A program made the translations under genes and the position numbers. From NCBI GenBank assembly GCA_964567585.1, contig CAZMND010000027.1, forward strand, positions 1-23,748: a DNA stretch of 23,748 nt. The letters are read 5' to 3'. The notes under the pieces are model-generated. The model did not search any database and was not told where the DNA came from. It saw only the letters and a list, made by a program, of their open reading frames with translations. This DNA comes from CALZKI01 sp964567585. Its GTDB lineage: Bacteria > Bacillota > Clostridia > Lachnospirales > Lachnospiraceae. The first letter of the stretch is position 1, and the number at the start of each line of letters is the position of its first letter. Of the stretch, positions 9,253-16,793 are shown in pieces.

Positions 9253-9774
9253 ATGAACAAAAAGAGTGTACAAAATAGCAAACTGACAATTAAAGATATT
9301 GCTGTGATGGGCGTTATGGTGGCTACCATGACCGCCTTTAAATACGCTATGTCTTTATTGCCGAACATCGAGCCGGTCAGCTTGTTAATTATTTTGTACA
9401 CTCTCTTTTTAGGTCCGAAGGTTATTTATGCAATTATTGTCTTTATAGTTGTGGAAGGACTTTTATATGGTTTTGGTATATGGTGGGTCTCCTACCTTTA
9501 TATCTGGCCTCTATTATCCCTTTTGACATACGTTTTCCGCAAACAGACCTCTCCCCTATTCTTTTCCGTTTTGTCCGGTCTTTTCGGGCTCTTTTTTGGT
9601 GCACTTACGGCAATTCCATATCTTTTTATCGGTGGCATTACTGCCGCATTCAACTACTTCATTGCCGGCATTCCTTATGACCTTATTCACTGCGTAGGCA
9701 ATTTCTGCCTTTGTCTCGCTCTTTTCAAACCACTCAATTCCACTTTAAATAAAATTTCCAAATACATTTCCTAA
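9253..9774 (+). CDS. ECF transporter S component, predicted corrinoid-specific
   Basis: A 173-residue, very hydrophobic protein with about five to six membrane helices. A short basic N-terminus leads to the alanine-rich first helix with DIAVMGVMVATMTAF, which resembles the helix that docks on EcfT in S components. Length and topology fit the ECF S-component superfamily. No EcfA/EcfT genes are in the window, so it would use a shared energising module (group II ECF). Cobalamin specificity rests on the riboswitch and the DUF4430 partner, not on residues I can assign; related families move queuosine precursors or other vitamins. The ribosome site AAGGA precedes the ATG. Confidence 0.85.
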   Translation: MNKKSVQNSKLTIKDIAVMGVMVATMTAFKYAMSLLPNIEPVSLLIILYTLFLGPKVIYAIIVFIVVEGLLYGFGIWWVSYLYIWPLLSLLTYVFRKQTSPLFFSVLSGLFGLFFGALTAIPYLFIGGITAAFNYFIAGIPYDLIHCVGNFCLCLALFKPLNSTLNKISKYIS

Positions 9775-9787
9775 CGAATGTGCTATT

Positions 9788-9844
9788 CTTAAAGAAAACT
9801 TAATAAATTCCCTAATTTTATCTTAAAAAATATTACGTTATTAT
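9788..9844 (+). promoter_or_regulatory. possible promoter with phased CTTAA repeats
   Basis: CTTAA occurs at 9788-9792, 9799-9803 and 9822-9826, that is at 11 and 23 nt, about one and two helical turns. A possible -10 TATTAT (9839-9844) has only a weak -35 at 17 nt, as often seen in activator-dependent promoters. It may be the site through which the downstream OmpR-type regulator controls its own operon. Tentative. Confidence 0.3.
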
Positions 9845-9884
9845 TTGGGTGTAAGAGGGCTAACTTACATAGGAGGATGACTTT

Positions 9885-10583
9885 ATGTACAATATTTTAG
9901 TTTGCGACGACGAGAAGGATATTGTGTCCGCTTTACATATTTATTTATCCAGTGAAGGCTATAAGGTTTTTGAAGCCTTTAACGGCCAGGAAGCCATTGA
10001 CTGTATAAAAGACAATGAAATCCAACTTGTTTTAATGGACATTATGATGCCTAAAATGGACGGCATCACTGCTATGTCAAAAATCCGGGAATTCAGCAAT
10101 GTTCCGGTAATTTTACTGACTGCAAAAAGCGAAGATACAGACAAAATTCTGGGACTTAATATCGGTGCGGATGACTACGTGACCAAACCTTTTAACCCTG
10201 TGGAAATTCTTGCAAGGGTCAAATCACAGCTTAGAAGATATATGCTTCTTGGAGGTAGCCAGGCAAAACCGGACCGGATTACCATCGGCGGTATCGAACT
10301 GGATGACAATGAAAAAATGGTTCTTATCGACGGTGAAAAAGCCAATCTTACTCCAACGGAATTTGAGATTTTGAAGCTTTTTATGCAAAATCCGGGACAG
10401 GTTTTCTCACCAAAGGATATTTACAACCGTGTTTGGAAAGAAGCCAGCTACGGCGCTGAAAATACCGTTGCGGTACACATCAGACATTTACGTGAAAAAA
10501 TAGAAATTAACCCGGCCGAACCCCGCTATTTAAAGGTGGTCTGGGGTCAAGGCTACAAAATGGAAAAGGAGAGTAGTTTATGA
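9885..10583 (+). CDS. response regulator, OmpR/PhoB family (VanR-like)
   Basis: A 232-residue regulator. The receiver has D8-D9, phospho-acceptor D52 in LVLMDIMMPKMDG, a threonine in ILLTAKSED and the lysine of YVTKPFNP. A winged-helix output domain ends in VAVHIRHLREK and VVWGQGYKME. The ribosome site AGGAGG lies 8 nt before the ATG. Its last codons overlap the kinase start by four bases (ATGA), the standard arrangement of a cognate pair. It follows the ECF gene after 110 nt, with its own possible promoter between them, so co-regulation with corrinoid uptake is not established. Confidence 0.95.
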   Translation: MYNILVCDDEKDIVSALHIYLSSEGYKVFEAFNGQEAIDCIKDNEIQLVLMDIMMPKMDGITAMSKIREFSNVPVILLTAKSEDTDKILGLNIGADDYVTKPFNPVEILARVKSQLRRYMLLGGSQAKPDRITIGGIELDDNEKMVLIDGEKANLTPTEFEILKLFMQNPGQVFSPKDIYNRVWKEASYGAENTVAVHIRHLREKIEINPAEPRYLKVVWGQGYKMEKESSL

Positions 10584-12493
10584 AAAATGCCAGATCAGTA
10601 AAAGGAAACTTTCTAGCCAAATTTTTTAGCGGCTTTGTATTTATTTTAACGTCTTTTATTACGATTTTTTCTTTTGTCTGCATTATTTTTATGACAGCCT
10701 TTGGCGCTTTTGACTCTTCAAAAGATGCGGCCATAAACTCTATGCGGGACAGCCTGTATTATCAGATTGTTGAAAATTACATGGATGATGCCATCGATTT
10801 ATGCCTGTTTGGCGAAAAAGATGTGTCTATTTTTGATGATACCAACTTCCGCTTTCGCGTGACTAGCAATGAAGATTTTATTATTCTGACCAACTGTAAA
10901 GCATCCGACGGAACCTATATATATAAAATAGGACGTACCTTCAACTTCCCGATTGAATATAAAGTATTTGATGAAGAAAGCTCCGAGGTTGTCTCTATAA
11001 TTACACCGGAGCTTTATACGATAGAATGCTTTGTAGACGGAAAATTACAAGCTGCGGATCAGTTTTCATTCGTAAACGATTTTGTCCGAATTCTGTATGA
11101 TTTACGCTTTATTGTCATTTTAGTTTGTATTGTAGGTGCATTTGCAACCGTTGTTTCCTTTGTATTCCTCATGATTGCGGCCGGCTTCCATGACAACACC
11201 GAAAAACCAAGCCTTTCCTGGTTTGACAAAATCTTTTTGGAAGTAATTGTGGCGGGACTCATTCTCCTTGTTGTAGGCGAATTTATGCTTTTGGACAGTA
11301 TCAGTATTTTGTCCGTCTCAATGGCTATCTGGGCAATATTAATCATACTTTTTGATACTACACTTTTACTTCTTACTTGTATGAGCTTAGCCGCAAGACT
11401 AAGATGCAGAAGTTTTTGGAAGACAACCCTTGTATTTACAATTCTAAAAGGAATTTATCTGCTCCTTAAAAAATTATTTGTATTATTTATTAAGGTAGTC
11501 TCCTATATACCGGTCCTGTGGCAATTAATATTTGCTATTGCTCTGTTTTGTATAGTAGAATTATGCTTTTTAGTAGCCTGTGGAACAGATGATATTTATG
11601 TTTTATTTATCTTGGAAAAAATTGTCTTCATTCCGTTTATTTTCTATGTAGCCTATATGCTTTATAAGTTGGAAGAGACCGGTAAAAAAATAACCCAAGG
11701 CGATATGACAGCTACTGTTGATACAAAATATTTTCTTGGGACCTTCAAAAAACAAGGTGAAAACCTAAACAGCATTAAACTGGGTATTGCATCTGCTGTA
11801 GAAGATAAAATGAAAAGCGAGCGTTTTAAAACAGAGCTTATTACCAACGTATCCCACGATATCAAAACGCCCCTTACGTCCATTATCAACTATGTGGATT
11901 TACTGAATAAAGAAGATTTGCAAAATGATACTGCCAAAGAGTATCTTCAGATTATTTCACGAAACTCTGACAGACTAAAAAAACTTGTGGTGGATTTGGT
12001 AGATGCCTCAAAAGCGTCTTCCGGCGTTTTAAAACTTGATATGAAGCCTATGAAGATTGATGTTTTACTGGAACAGATCGCCGGAGAATATTCTGAGCGC
12101 CTTGAAGAAAACAATCTGGAACTGATTATGCGAAAACCGGAAGAATCTATTCAGATTATGGCAGATGGCCAACGTATTTACAGGGTTTTTGATAACCTGA
12201 TGAACAACATTTGTAAATATGCCCTTGCCAACACCAGAGTTTATCTTCTGCTTGAAAAAGAAAATGATAAGGCGATTATATCCTTTAAAAATATTTCCGC
12301 ATCGGAACTGGATATGTCTGCAAATGATTTGATGGAACGATTTGTCCGCGGCGACAAATCCAGAAACACCGAAGGTAGCGGTCTTGGTTTATCCATTGCG
12401 GAAAGCCTCACCAAATTACAAAACGGCGACTTCCAGATTCAGGTGGATGGTGATTTATTTAAAATAATGATTACCTTCCCTGTCATAGAATAG
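10580..12493 (+). CDS. polytopic sensor histidine kinase
   Basis: A 637-residue kinase. An N-terminal helix (about 14-40) is followed by an extracytoplasmic segment of about 130 residues, then a block of about six helices (about 174-362), a HAMP-like connector, HisKA with H426 in ITNVSHDIKTPLTS, and a HATPase_c domain ending in GSGLGLSIAESL. Motifs are complete. The multi-helix block before the HAMP region makes it larger than the standard two-helix kinases and may sense a membrane or envelope condition. It overlaps the regulator gene by four bases. A strong bidirectional terminator begins 11 nt after the stop. The signal is unknown. Confidence 0.93.
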   Translation: MKNARSVKGNFLAKFFSGFVFILTSFITIFSFVCIIFMTAFGAFDSSKDAAINSMRDSLYYQIVENYMDDAIDLCLFGEKDVSIFDDTNFRFRVTSNEDFIILTNCKASDGTYIYKIGRTFNFPIEYKVFDEESSEVVSIITPELYTIECFVDGKLQAADQFSFVNDFVRILYDLRFIVILVCIVGAFATVVSFVFLMIAAGFHDNTEKPSLSWFDKIFLEVIVAGLILLVVGEFMLLDSISILSVSMAIWAILIILFDTTLLLLTCMSLAARLRCRSFWKTTLVFTILKGIYLLLKKLFVLFIKVVSYIPVLWQLIFAIALFCIVELCFLVACGTDDIYVLFILEKIVFIPFIFYVAYMLYKLEETGKKITQGDMTATVDTKYFLGTFKKQGENLNSIKLGIASAVEDKMKSERFKTELITNVSHDIKTPLTSIINYVDLLNKEDLQNDTAKEYLQIISRNSDRLKKLVVDLVDASKASSGVLKLDMKPMKIDVLLEQIAGEYSERLEENNLELIMRKPEESIQIMADGQRIYRVFDNLMNNICKYALANTRVYLLLEKENDKAIISFKNISASELDMSANDLMERFVRGDKSRNTEGSGLGLSIAESLTKLQNGDFQIQVDGDLFKIMITFPVIE

Positions 12494-12503
12494 AATAAAA
12501 ATA

Positions 12504-12556
12504 AAACATCTTGCATTTTGATGTATTGCATCAATTATGCAAGATGTTTTTTTATT
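12504..12556. terminator. long bidirectional hairpin terminator (repeat copy 1)
   Basis: A 13-bp perfect outer stem pairs 12504-12516 with 12537-12549 and continues into a 5-bp inner stem (TGATG 12519-12523 with CATCA 12529-12533). A-rich DNA on one side and T-rich DNA on the other let it act for both the kinase (plus) and the TetR gene (minus), whose stop lies in the T tract. A near copy lies at 14601-14661. Confidence 0.88.
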
Positions 12557-13103
12557 CTTCAGGTACCTGTATAAACTTTTCTACCAGGCATTCATTGATA
12601 TCGCCTAAGGTTTTCATCAAATCATCCTCATCATATTTTTCGCCATACTGGCTAAAAACATGAAATCCTCCTCTAAGCAACATGGACAATACTATTTTTC
12701 CACTCATATCGTCTTTAAGCTGCGGATACTTTTCACAAATTCTTCTACTGATACTCTCTTCCAGTCTGTGTTCTAAAACAATTTCCCGATTGCCCGAAAA
12801 AAGAATTTCCAAAACTTCCTTTCTCGCCATAACAACCTGTGCCATTACTTTTACATTTTCCCTGGCATTAAATATAAGTTTCTCCGGAGACGGAAAATCC
12901 TCCATAATAGAATGTATTACTTCATCTTCCAATTTCTCAGCCAAATCATAAATATCCTGATAATGACAGTAAAAAGTAGCTTTATTAATATATGCCAGTT
13001 CTGCCAGTTCTTTTACTGTGATTTTTTCCAGCGGTTTTTCCGCTCTTAGTTTCAAAAAAGCTTCCTTAATACTTTTCTTTGTACGTTCAACTCTTAAATC
13101 CAT
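12552..13103 (-). CDS. TetR/AcrR family transcriptional regulator
   Basis: A 183-residue protein. The N-terminal helix-turn-helix (about residues 5-50) shows the TetR pattern, with FLKLRAEKPLEKITVKELAE and then INKATFYCHYQDIYDLAEK. The C-terminal ligand/dimer domain is diverged and the ligand is not predictable. The start is the ATG after GGAAGAGG; an upstream in-frame TTG would put that ribosome site inside the gene. It is divergent from the amylase-like gene with 171 bp between them, and the shared region carries an inverted pair of similar sites, so it probably controls itself and perhaps the amylase. The stop lies in the T tract of the terminator shared with the upstream kinase. Confidence 0.92.
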   Translation of the reverse strand: MDLRVERTKKSIKEAFLKLRAEKPLEKITVKELAELAYINKATFYCHYQDIYDLAEKLEDEVIHSIMEDFPSPEKLIFNARENVKVMAQVVMARKEVLEILFSGNREIVLEHRLEESISRRICEKYPQLKDDMSGKIVLSMLLRGGFHVFSQYGEKYDEDDLMKTLGDINECLVEKFIQVPEE

Positions 13104-13159
13104 AGCCTCTTCCTTTTTCAACGATTTTCCAAAAGTGTCGGATAAGCAACTATTGTCAT

Positions 13160-13250
13160 ATATTGTTGGTAGTTTTTTGCTGCTTATTATGATTATACTA
13201 TTTTAGTAAAATAATCGACAGCAGTCAATAAAATAACTACCGACAAATAT
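13160..13250. promoter_or_regulatory. divergent control region with TetR promoter and paired candidate operators
   Basis: On the minus strand TTGACT (13228-13223) and TAAAAT (13205-13200) are 17 nt apart and fit the TetR gene promoter. Two similar sequences in opposite orientation, 13160-13178 (core GTTGGTAGTT) and 13230-13250 (core AACTACCGAC), flank it and match at most positions. They are candidate operators. I could not define a convincing promoter for the amylase side. Confidence 0.45.
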
Positions 13251-13274
13251 CCGGTAAAAACGAGGAGACAAATT

Positions 13275-14579
13275 ATGAATATGAATTGGATAAATGAATC
13301 AATATTTTACCACATCTATCCATTAGGTTTTTGCGGAGCACCTAAATACAACGAAGGTGAAAAAACAGCAGATTCCAGAATTTTAAAAGTTTTGGAATGG
13401 ATTCCACACTTAAAAGATTTAGGAATAAATGCCATATATTTTGGACCTATTTTTGAATCAATCGGTCACGGCTATGACACCTCCAATTACTACCTTACTG
13501 ACAGCCGTCTTGGAAGCAAAGAAGACTTTAAAAAGGTATTTGATGCACTTCATAAAAATGGAATCAAGGTTGTATTAGATGGCGTTTTCAATCACGTAGG
13601 TAGAGGCTTTTGGGCTTTTAACGACGTACAGCATAAACATTGGGACTCAGAATATAAAGACTGGTTTTCAAATCTTAACTTCTCACAAAAAAGCCCTGCC
13701 GGCGATAATTTTTCCTATGAAATGTGGGAAGGAAATGCAGACCTTGTTAAGCTAAATCTGAAAAATAATGCTGTCTGCGACCACCTTATCGGTGCAGTAA
13801 AAATGTGGATAGAAGAATTGGGTATCGATGGTCTGCGTCTTGACGCAGCGGACTGTGTCGATAAGGACTTTTTCCGCCTTCTTCGAAACGAAACAAAGGC
13901 TTTAAAAGAAGACTTTTGGCTTATGGGCGAAATTATCCACGGTGACTACAGAGGCTGGGCAAATGAGGATATGCTCCATTCCGTAACCAATTATGAATGT
14001 TGGAAAGGTATTTATTCCAGCCACAACGATAAAAACTACTTTGAAATTGCCTATTCACTGGATAGAGAATTTGGTCAGGGCGGTATCTATTCCCATTTGT
14101 GCTTATATAACTTTTTGGATAATCATGACGTGAACCGAATTGCCAGCCTTTTAAAGGATGAAAGAGACTTAGCGAACGTTTACACCCTGCTTTTTACGAT
14201 GCCGGGAGTTCCATCCATCTACTACGGCAGTGAATGGGGTATTCACGGTGAAAAAGGTCACGGAGCAACTACAGACGATGCCATAAGACCTTCTCTCAAT
14301 CTGACAGATTATCAGGATACAAACAAGGATTTAATAGGTCATATTAAAAAATTAGCAGATACCAGAATCAAATCCCAAGCACTCAAATATGGCAACTACG
14401 AAAAAGTATTCGTAAAAAATGAACAGTTTGCATTTGCAAGAAAATACGAAGATGAAACTGCTATCGTAGTATTCAACGTAGCCGACAATGCAGAGAAAAT
14501 TATGTTTGAATATGCAGGCAAACATTATGATCTTATGATGCAACCTAAATCCTCTTGGATTACAGGTATCCCTGAATAG
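13275..14579 (+). CDS. intracellular GH13 alpha-amylase family enzyme
   Basis: A 434-residue GH13 glycosidase. The (beta/alpha)8 barrel motifs are present: DGVFNHVG (102-109), GLRLDAA with nucleophile D190, LMGEIIHGD with acid/base E219, and FLDNHDVNR with D285 as transition-state stabiliser. All three catalytic carboxylates are present, so it should act on alpha-1,4-glucans or maltodextrins. There is no signal peptide, which suggests cytoplasmic breakdown of imported oligosaccharides or stored glycogen. The exact activity (amylase, neopullulanase, glucosidase) cannot be fixed. The ribosome site GAGGAG is 7-8 nt from the ATG. It is divergent from the TetR gene and ends 22 nt before a long bidirectional terminator. 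Confidence 0.93.
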   Translation: MNMNWINESIFYHIYPLGFCGAPKYNEGEKTADSRILKVLEWIPHLKDLGINAIYFGPIFESIGHGYDTSNYYLTDSRLGSKEDFKKVFDALHKNGIKVVLDGVFNHVGRGFWAFNDVQHKHWDSEYKDWFSNLNFSQKSPAGDNFSYEMWEGNADLVKLNLKNNAVCDHLIGAVKMWIEELGIDGLRLDAADCVDKDFFRLLRNETKALKEDFWLMGEIIHGDYRGWANEDMLHSVTNYECWKGIYSSHNDKNYFEIAYSLDREFGQGGIYSHLCLYNFLDNHDVNRIASLLKDERDLANVYTLLFTMPGVPSIYYGSEWGIHGEKGHGATTDDAIRPSLNLTDYQDTNKDLIGHIKKLADTRIKSQALKYGNYEKVFVKNEQFAFARKYEDETAIVVFNVADNAEKIMFEYAGKHYDLMMQPKSSWITGIPE

Positions 14580-14600
14580 TTTAACAAATCCCCATAACAC

Positions 14601-14661
14601 ATAAAAGAAAAACTCTTGCATTTTTGATGTTTTCATCAGCTATGCAAGAGTTTTCTTTTAT
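14601..14661. terminator. long bidirectional hairpin terminator (repeat copy 2)
   Basis: An outer stem of about 20 bp with one bulge pairs 14601-14621 with 14642-14661, around an inner TGATG/CATCA stem (14625-14629 with 14634-14638). It closes the amylase gene from one side and the YhfC-like gene from the other. The central CTTGCAT...TGATG...CATCA...ATGCAAG pattern is shared with 12504-12549. Confidence 0.88.
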
Positions 14662-14667
14662 GCATTA

Positions 14668-15498
14668 TTATTTCTTCCACTTTTTCTTAATATTAAATAG
14701 GACAATGATTCCCACAACAGCCATCACAGTCAGGAATGCATAAATGATTGTATACGCAACCTCTATCGGGAATTTATCACCCAAATATCCATAAAGGCTT
14801 GCACCCTGTACAAATCCCGGTACAAAGTCAATCAACGTGTGAATCAATAGACACAAAACAATTCCGATGGCACTCTTCTTTTTATATACAAAATAGAATA
14901 CCAAAACCGTCATAAATACATGCAAAATCATAGTCAGAATTCTCTCATATCCTGCCAAAAGAAACATAGCCGGAGAAGACTCTATAAGAGCTGTTTTTGC
15001 AGCAACAAGGCTACTTACATCTACACCCATTTTGGCGGTCTGATCTACCATAACATCATATGTACCGGCATTAATCATTGCACTGTACAAAAGATTATTG
15101 ATATAGGTCATTCCAATAAGGAACATCGCCTCAATTCCACCATGACCAAGACCTGCTCCCACTGCTACTTCGTAGCACTGCTTCTTCTTCAAAATAAGTG
15201 CACCAACAAATCTTGCAACTACTTCAAAAAGTGCCGCTGTAAACGCCAGAATCAAAACATATACCACATAATACTCGTTTGCAAACTTTACAAATCCTTC
15301 GCTTAACGAAAGCAGTGACAAAATCGGGGTCCTTATAATAATCTGCATTACAAAGAATCCTGCTGCCCCCAGTAACCACGCAATCCATACGCCTTTTCCC
15401 TTATTTTTTACCGCGTATATAATGAGCGCCGCAATCGGAACAATCATACATACACAAAGTGTTACTATCATTGCTAAAAATGAAGCTGTACTTACCAT
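14668..15498 (-). CDS. YhfC family predicted intramembrane metalloprotease
   Basis: A 276-residue polytopic membrane protein with about eight helices. Polar residues sit in helices where a CPBP/YhfC-type active site is expected: E92 and R96 in LFEVVARF, H119 and E123 in GLGHGGIEA, E185 with H193 in YERILTMILHV, and H220 with D224 in LIHTLIDF. The YhfC family is annotated as intramembrane metalloproteases by relation to CPBP proteases; substrate and function are unknown. AAAGGAG precedes the ATG. It appears to be a single gene ending at the shared terminator; the next gene upstream is a broken methyltransferase whose stop is 32 nt away. Confidence 0.85.
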   Translation of the reverse strand: MVSTASFLAMIVTLCVCMIVPIAALIIYAVKNKGKGVWIAWLLGAAGFFVMQIIIRTPILSLLSLSEGFVKFANEYYVVYVLILAFTAALFEVVARFVGALILKKKQCYEVAVGAGLGHGGIEAMFLIGMTYINNLLYSAMINAGTYDVMVDQTAKMGVDVSSLVAAKTALIESSPAMFLLAGYERILTMILHVFMTVLVFYFVYKKKSAIGIVLCLLIHTLIDFVPGFVQGASLYGYLGDKFPIEVAYTIIYAFLTVMAVVGIIVLFNIKKKWKK

Positions 15499-15529
15499 AT
15501 TTGTCTCCTTTCAGTTGGCTTTTTTTATA

Positions 15530-16170
15530 TTATATACCTTCGAACTCATATAGCCTATACATTTTCTTAGAAATCTTTCCACCATACACATTCTTAAAAA
15601 TCATTTTTTCTATGCCCGAAAGCTCATTTCCCATAGCTGCCGGTGTCATCTCATGTTCTTTGATAAAAGAAAGCCCTGTTCCTTCTTCCAATATTTCAGT
15701 TCATCCAACTGAAAATACATACTAATGCCTTCCAAAACAATAATCGCTCTATTGTCCTTTGGAAGTTCACTTAGCCACTCTGTTTTTCTTGCATCCTCGG
15801 CAATCATTTTGTAATCACAGGTTTCCGTATAATAGCGCTGCCTTTCCGTAATGACATCCGGGAAATCGATATCGTACCATTTGTGATTCATCGTACCTAC
15901 TCGCAAAACCCGGCTATCCATACCACAACCGATATGCAATACAATTGCGTCGTTATCCTTCTGCATTTGTTCTTTTAACCATATATCAAATACCTTTGAA
16001 CGCATTCCCATATAGTAAGCTAAATACTTGGACTTCGATTTTCCTTTTAAGTCAAAGCCTTCCTTTTCCCATATTTCTTCCGCTTTTTTATCTTCCAGAA
16101 TAATCCCTTTTTTACTTACAAGTGCTTTTCCATACAAGGGAATGTATAACGTTTTATTGACGTTGTTCAT
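15530..16170 (-). pseudogene. leucine carboxyl methyltransferase-like SAM methyltransferase, internal deletion and frameshift
   Basis: The N-terminal 170 or so codons read well from an ATG with a GAGGA ribosome site: VNKTLYIPLYGKALVSKKG, the SAM motif VLHIGCGMDSRVLR, WYDIDFPDV, and IVLEGISMY. After DELK (near 15697) the frame runs into a stop at 15646. In another frame the DNA resumes as EEGTGLSFIKEHEMTP and continues to KISKKMYRLYEFEGI with a stop at 15530-15532, which matches the usual C-terminus of this family. The family is about 260-280 residues, so roughly 60-70 middle residues are missing at a junction near 15690-15697. Ends intact with the middle gone is best explained by an internal deletion. 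The toxin module promoter begins 47 nt upstream, facing the other way. Confidence 0.85.
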
Positions 16171-16216
16171 ACGTTGTCCTCTTTCTTTTGCTATGTATAT
16201 CAAATTGCTTTGGACA

Positions 16217-16249
16217 GAACTTGTGTTCGACTTTTATTTATGCTATAAT
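16217..16249 (+). promoter_or_regulatory. toxin 1 promoter overlapped by LexA-like SOS box
   Basis: TTGTGT (16221-16226) and TATAAT (16244-16249) are exactly 17 nt apart. The -35 lies inside the perfect palindrome GAACTTGTGTTC (16217-16228), which matches the GAAC-N4-GTTC core of the Bacillus LexA/DinR operator (CGAAC-N4-GTTCG), with the final G also present. LexA bound here would block RNA polymerase, so induction on DNA damage is predicted. The predicted RNA start is about 16256. Confidence 0.72.
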
Positions 16250-16335
16250 ATTCATAGTAGCAGTTTCATCTGTCTACCGGCAATCGTGATACAGGGTGGT
16301 TGCTCTTCATTCTACATAGAATGGAGGTGATGCTT

Positions 16336-16428
16336 ATGAAACGGAACAAATTCAGCTTCAATGATTTGATGCAATTTGGAATCTTTCTAATAGCACTATT
16401 AACATTCATTTACTTGATATGTTGCTAA
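16336..16428 (+). CDS. type I toxin peptide 1 (Hol_Tox/Fst-like, 30 aa)
   Basis: A 30-residue peptide: basic N-terminus MKRNKFS, then a single hydrophobic helix (about 11-28) containing FGIFLIALLTFIYLI, ending in two cysteines. Length, a short polar head and an FG-FLIALLTFI-type helix match the putative holin-like toxins and Fst-like peptides that damage the membrane. The ATG lies 5 nt after GGAGGTGA (16323-16330). An in-frame ATG at 16321 would overlap the ribosome site and is less likely. A 6-bp hairpin CATTCT/AGAATG (16308-16323) abuts the ribosome site and could limit translation. A second peptide at 17925 shares most of the helix. Toxicity is inferred from architecture and family resemblance. 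Confidence 0.82.
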   Translation: MKRNKFSFNDLMQFGIFLIALLTFIYLICC

Positions 16429-16433
16429 AATAG

Positions 16434-16521
16434 TAAAAAACCCTCCCTGTACTTTGATCGGATAGGGAAGGTTTTACTTATTCCTAACGAGGTCAACCAC
16501 TCTGTGGTGATTGCCTTTTAT
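16434..16521 (-). ncRNA. antisense antitoxin RNA 1
   Basis: A minus-strand promoter, TTGCAA (16555-16550), 16 nt, TATAAT (16533-16528), would start an RNA near 16521 that ends at the hairpin followed by six T at 16440-16435. The RNA of about 88 nt overlaps the toxin mRNA 3' end. Its 5' hairpin (16491-16515, CCAC-AGA-GTGG stem) resembles a sequence in the toxin leader. Promoter, hairpin and terminator are conserved in all three module copies. Confidence 0.75.
16435..16476. terminator. shared bidirectional terminator of toxin 1 and antitoxin 1
   Basis: The stem TCCCT (16444-16448) with AGGGA (16464-16468) is extended by AAAACC and GGTTTT. The T tract is long (six) on the minus strand and shorter on the plus strand, so termination should be stronger for the antitoxin. 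Confidence 0.8.
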
Positions 16522-16523
16522 AA

Positions 16524-16790
16524 TTATATTATAGCAAATATTCTACAGTTTGCAAGGACATCTATCTCCTGTACATCTTTATACAAATTATTGGCACATT
16601 CCCATAAAACATAAGAATTCCTTTGATAATTTAAAGACATCGGTAAAGTAAAATACATAAGATTCTCTTTGGATGTTTTATCTAAACCCGGATTCTCATC
16701 CTCAGGCATTTTTTTACCGCCTAATAAGCCTTGCTTATGAGCTGTAATCAATCTATCAACTTTTTTCAATATTTCTTTTGTATCCGACAT
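16524..16790 (-). pseudogene. conserved hypothetical protein, 3' end cut at toxin module copy 1
   Basis: The 88-codon frame starts well (ATG after GAGGAATAG, 3 nt after the stop of the dCMP deaminase) and reads as a soluble protein: KKVDRLITAHKQGLLGG, a MPEDENP loop, and LMYFTLPMSLNYQRNSYVLWE. The last residues (CRIFAII) are encoded by the spacer and -10 box of the antitoxin 1 promoter and the stop codon at 16524-16526 lies next to that -10. The natural C-terminus is therefore replaced by module DNA. From memory, relatives are clearly longer, but I cannot confirm that here. Function unknown. It may still be translated as a short protein. Confidence 0.7.
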
Positions 16791-16793
16791 AGT

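Larger units (their letters stand above)
16213..16557 (+). repeat. type I toxin-antitoxin module, copy 1 (complete)
   Basis: This 345-bp unit holds a toxin promoter with a LexA-like palindrome, a leader, a 30-aa peptide gene, a shared terminator and a convergent antisense RNA promoter. It aligns from GACAGAAC to TTGCAAGG with the units at 17783-18145 and (deleted, inverted) 20334-20540. Similarity to its sisters stops abruptly outside these borders. Confidence 0.85.

Noticed and set aside
9852..9868. Small hairpin GTAAG/CTTAC before the second response regulator
   Set aside because: The stem is only five base pairs and lacks a T tract, so neither a terminator nor a defined operator can be supported.
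16212..16560. GGACA direct repeat at both borders of module copy 1 as a target-site duplication
   Set aside because: The left GACA is also present beside copy 2, where the right flank does not match, and copy 3 has neither. It looks like part of the module border or chance. A CGCAGA pair around copy 2 is offset from the borders and also not convincing.
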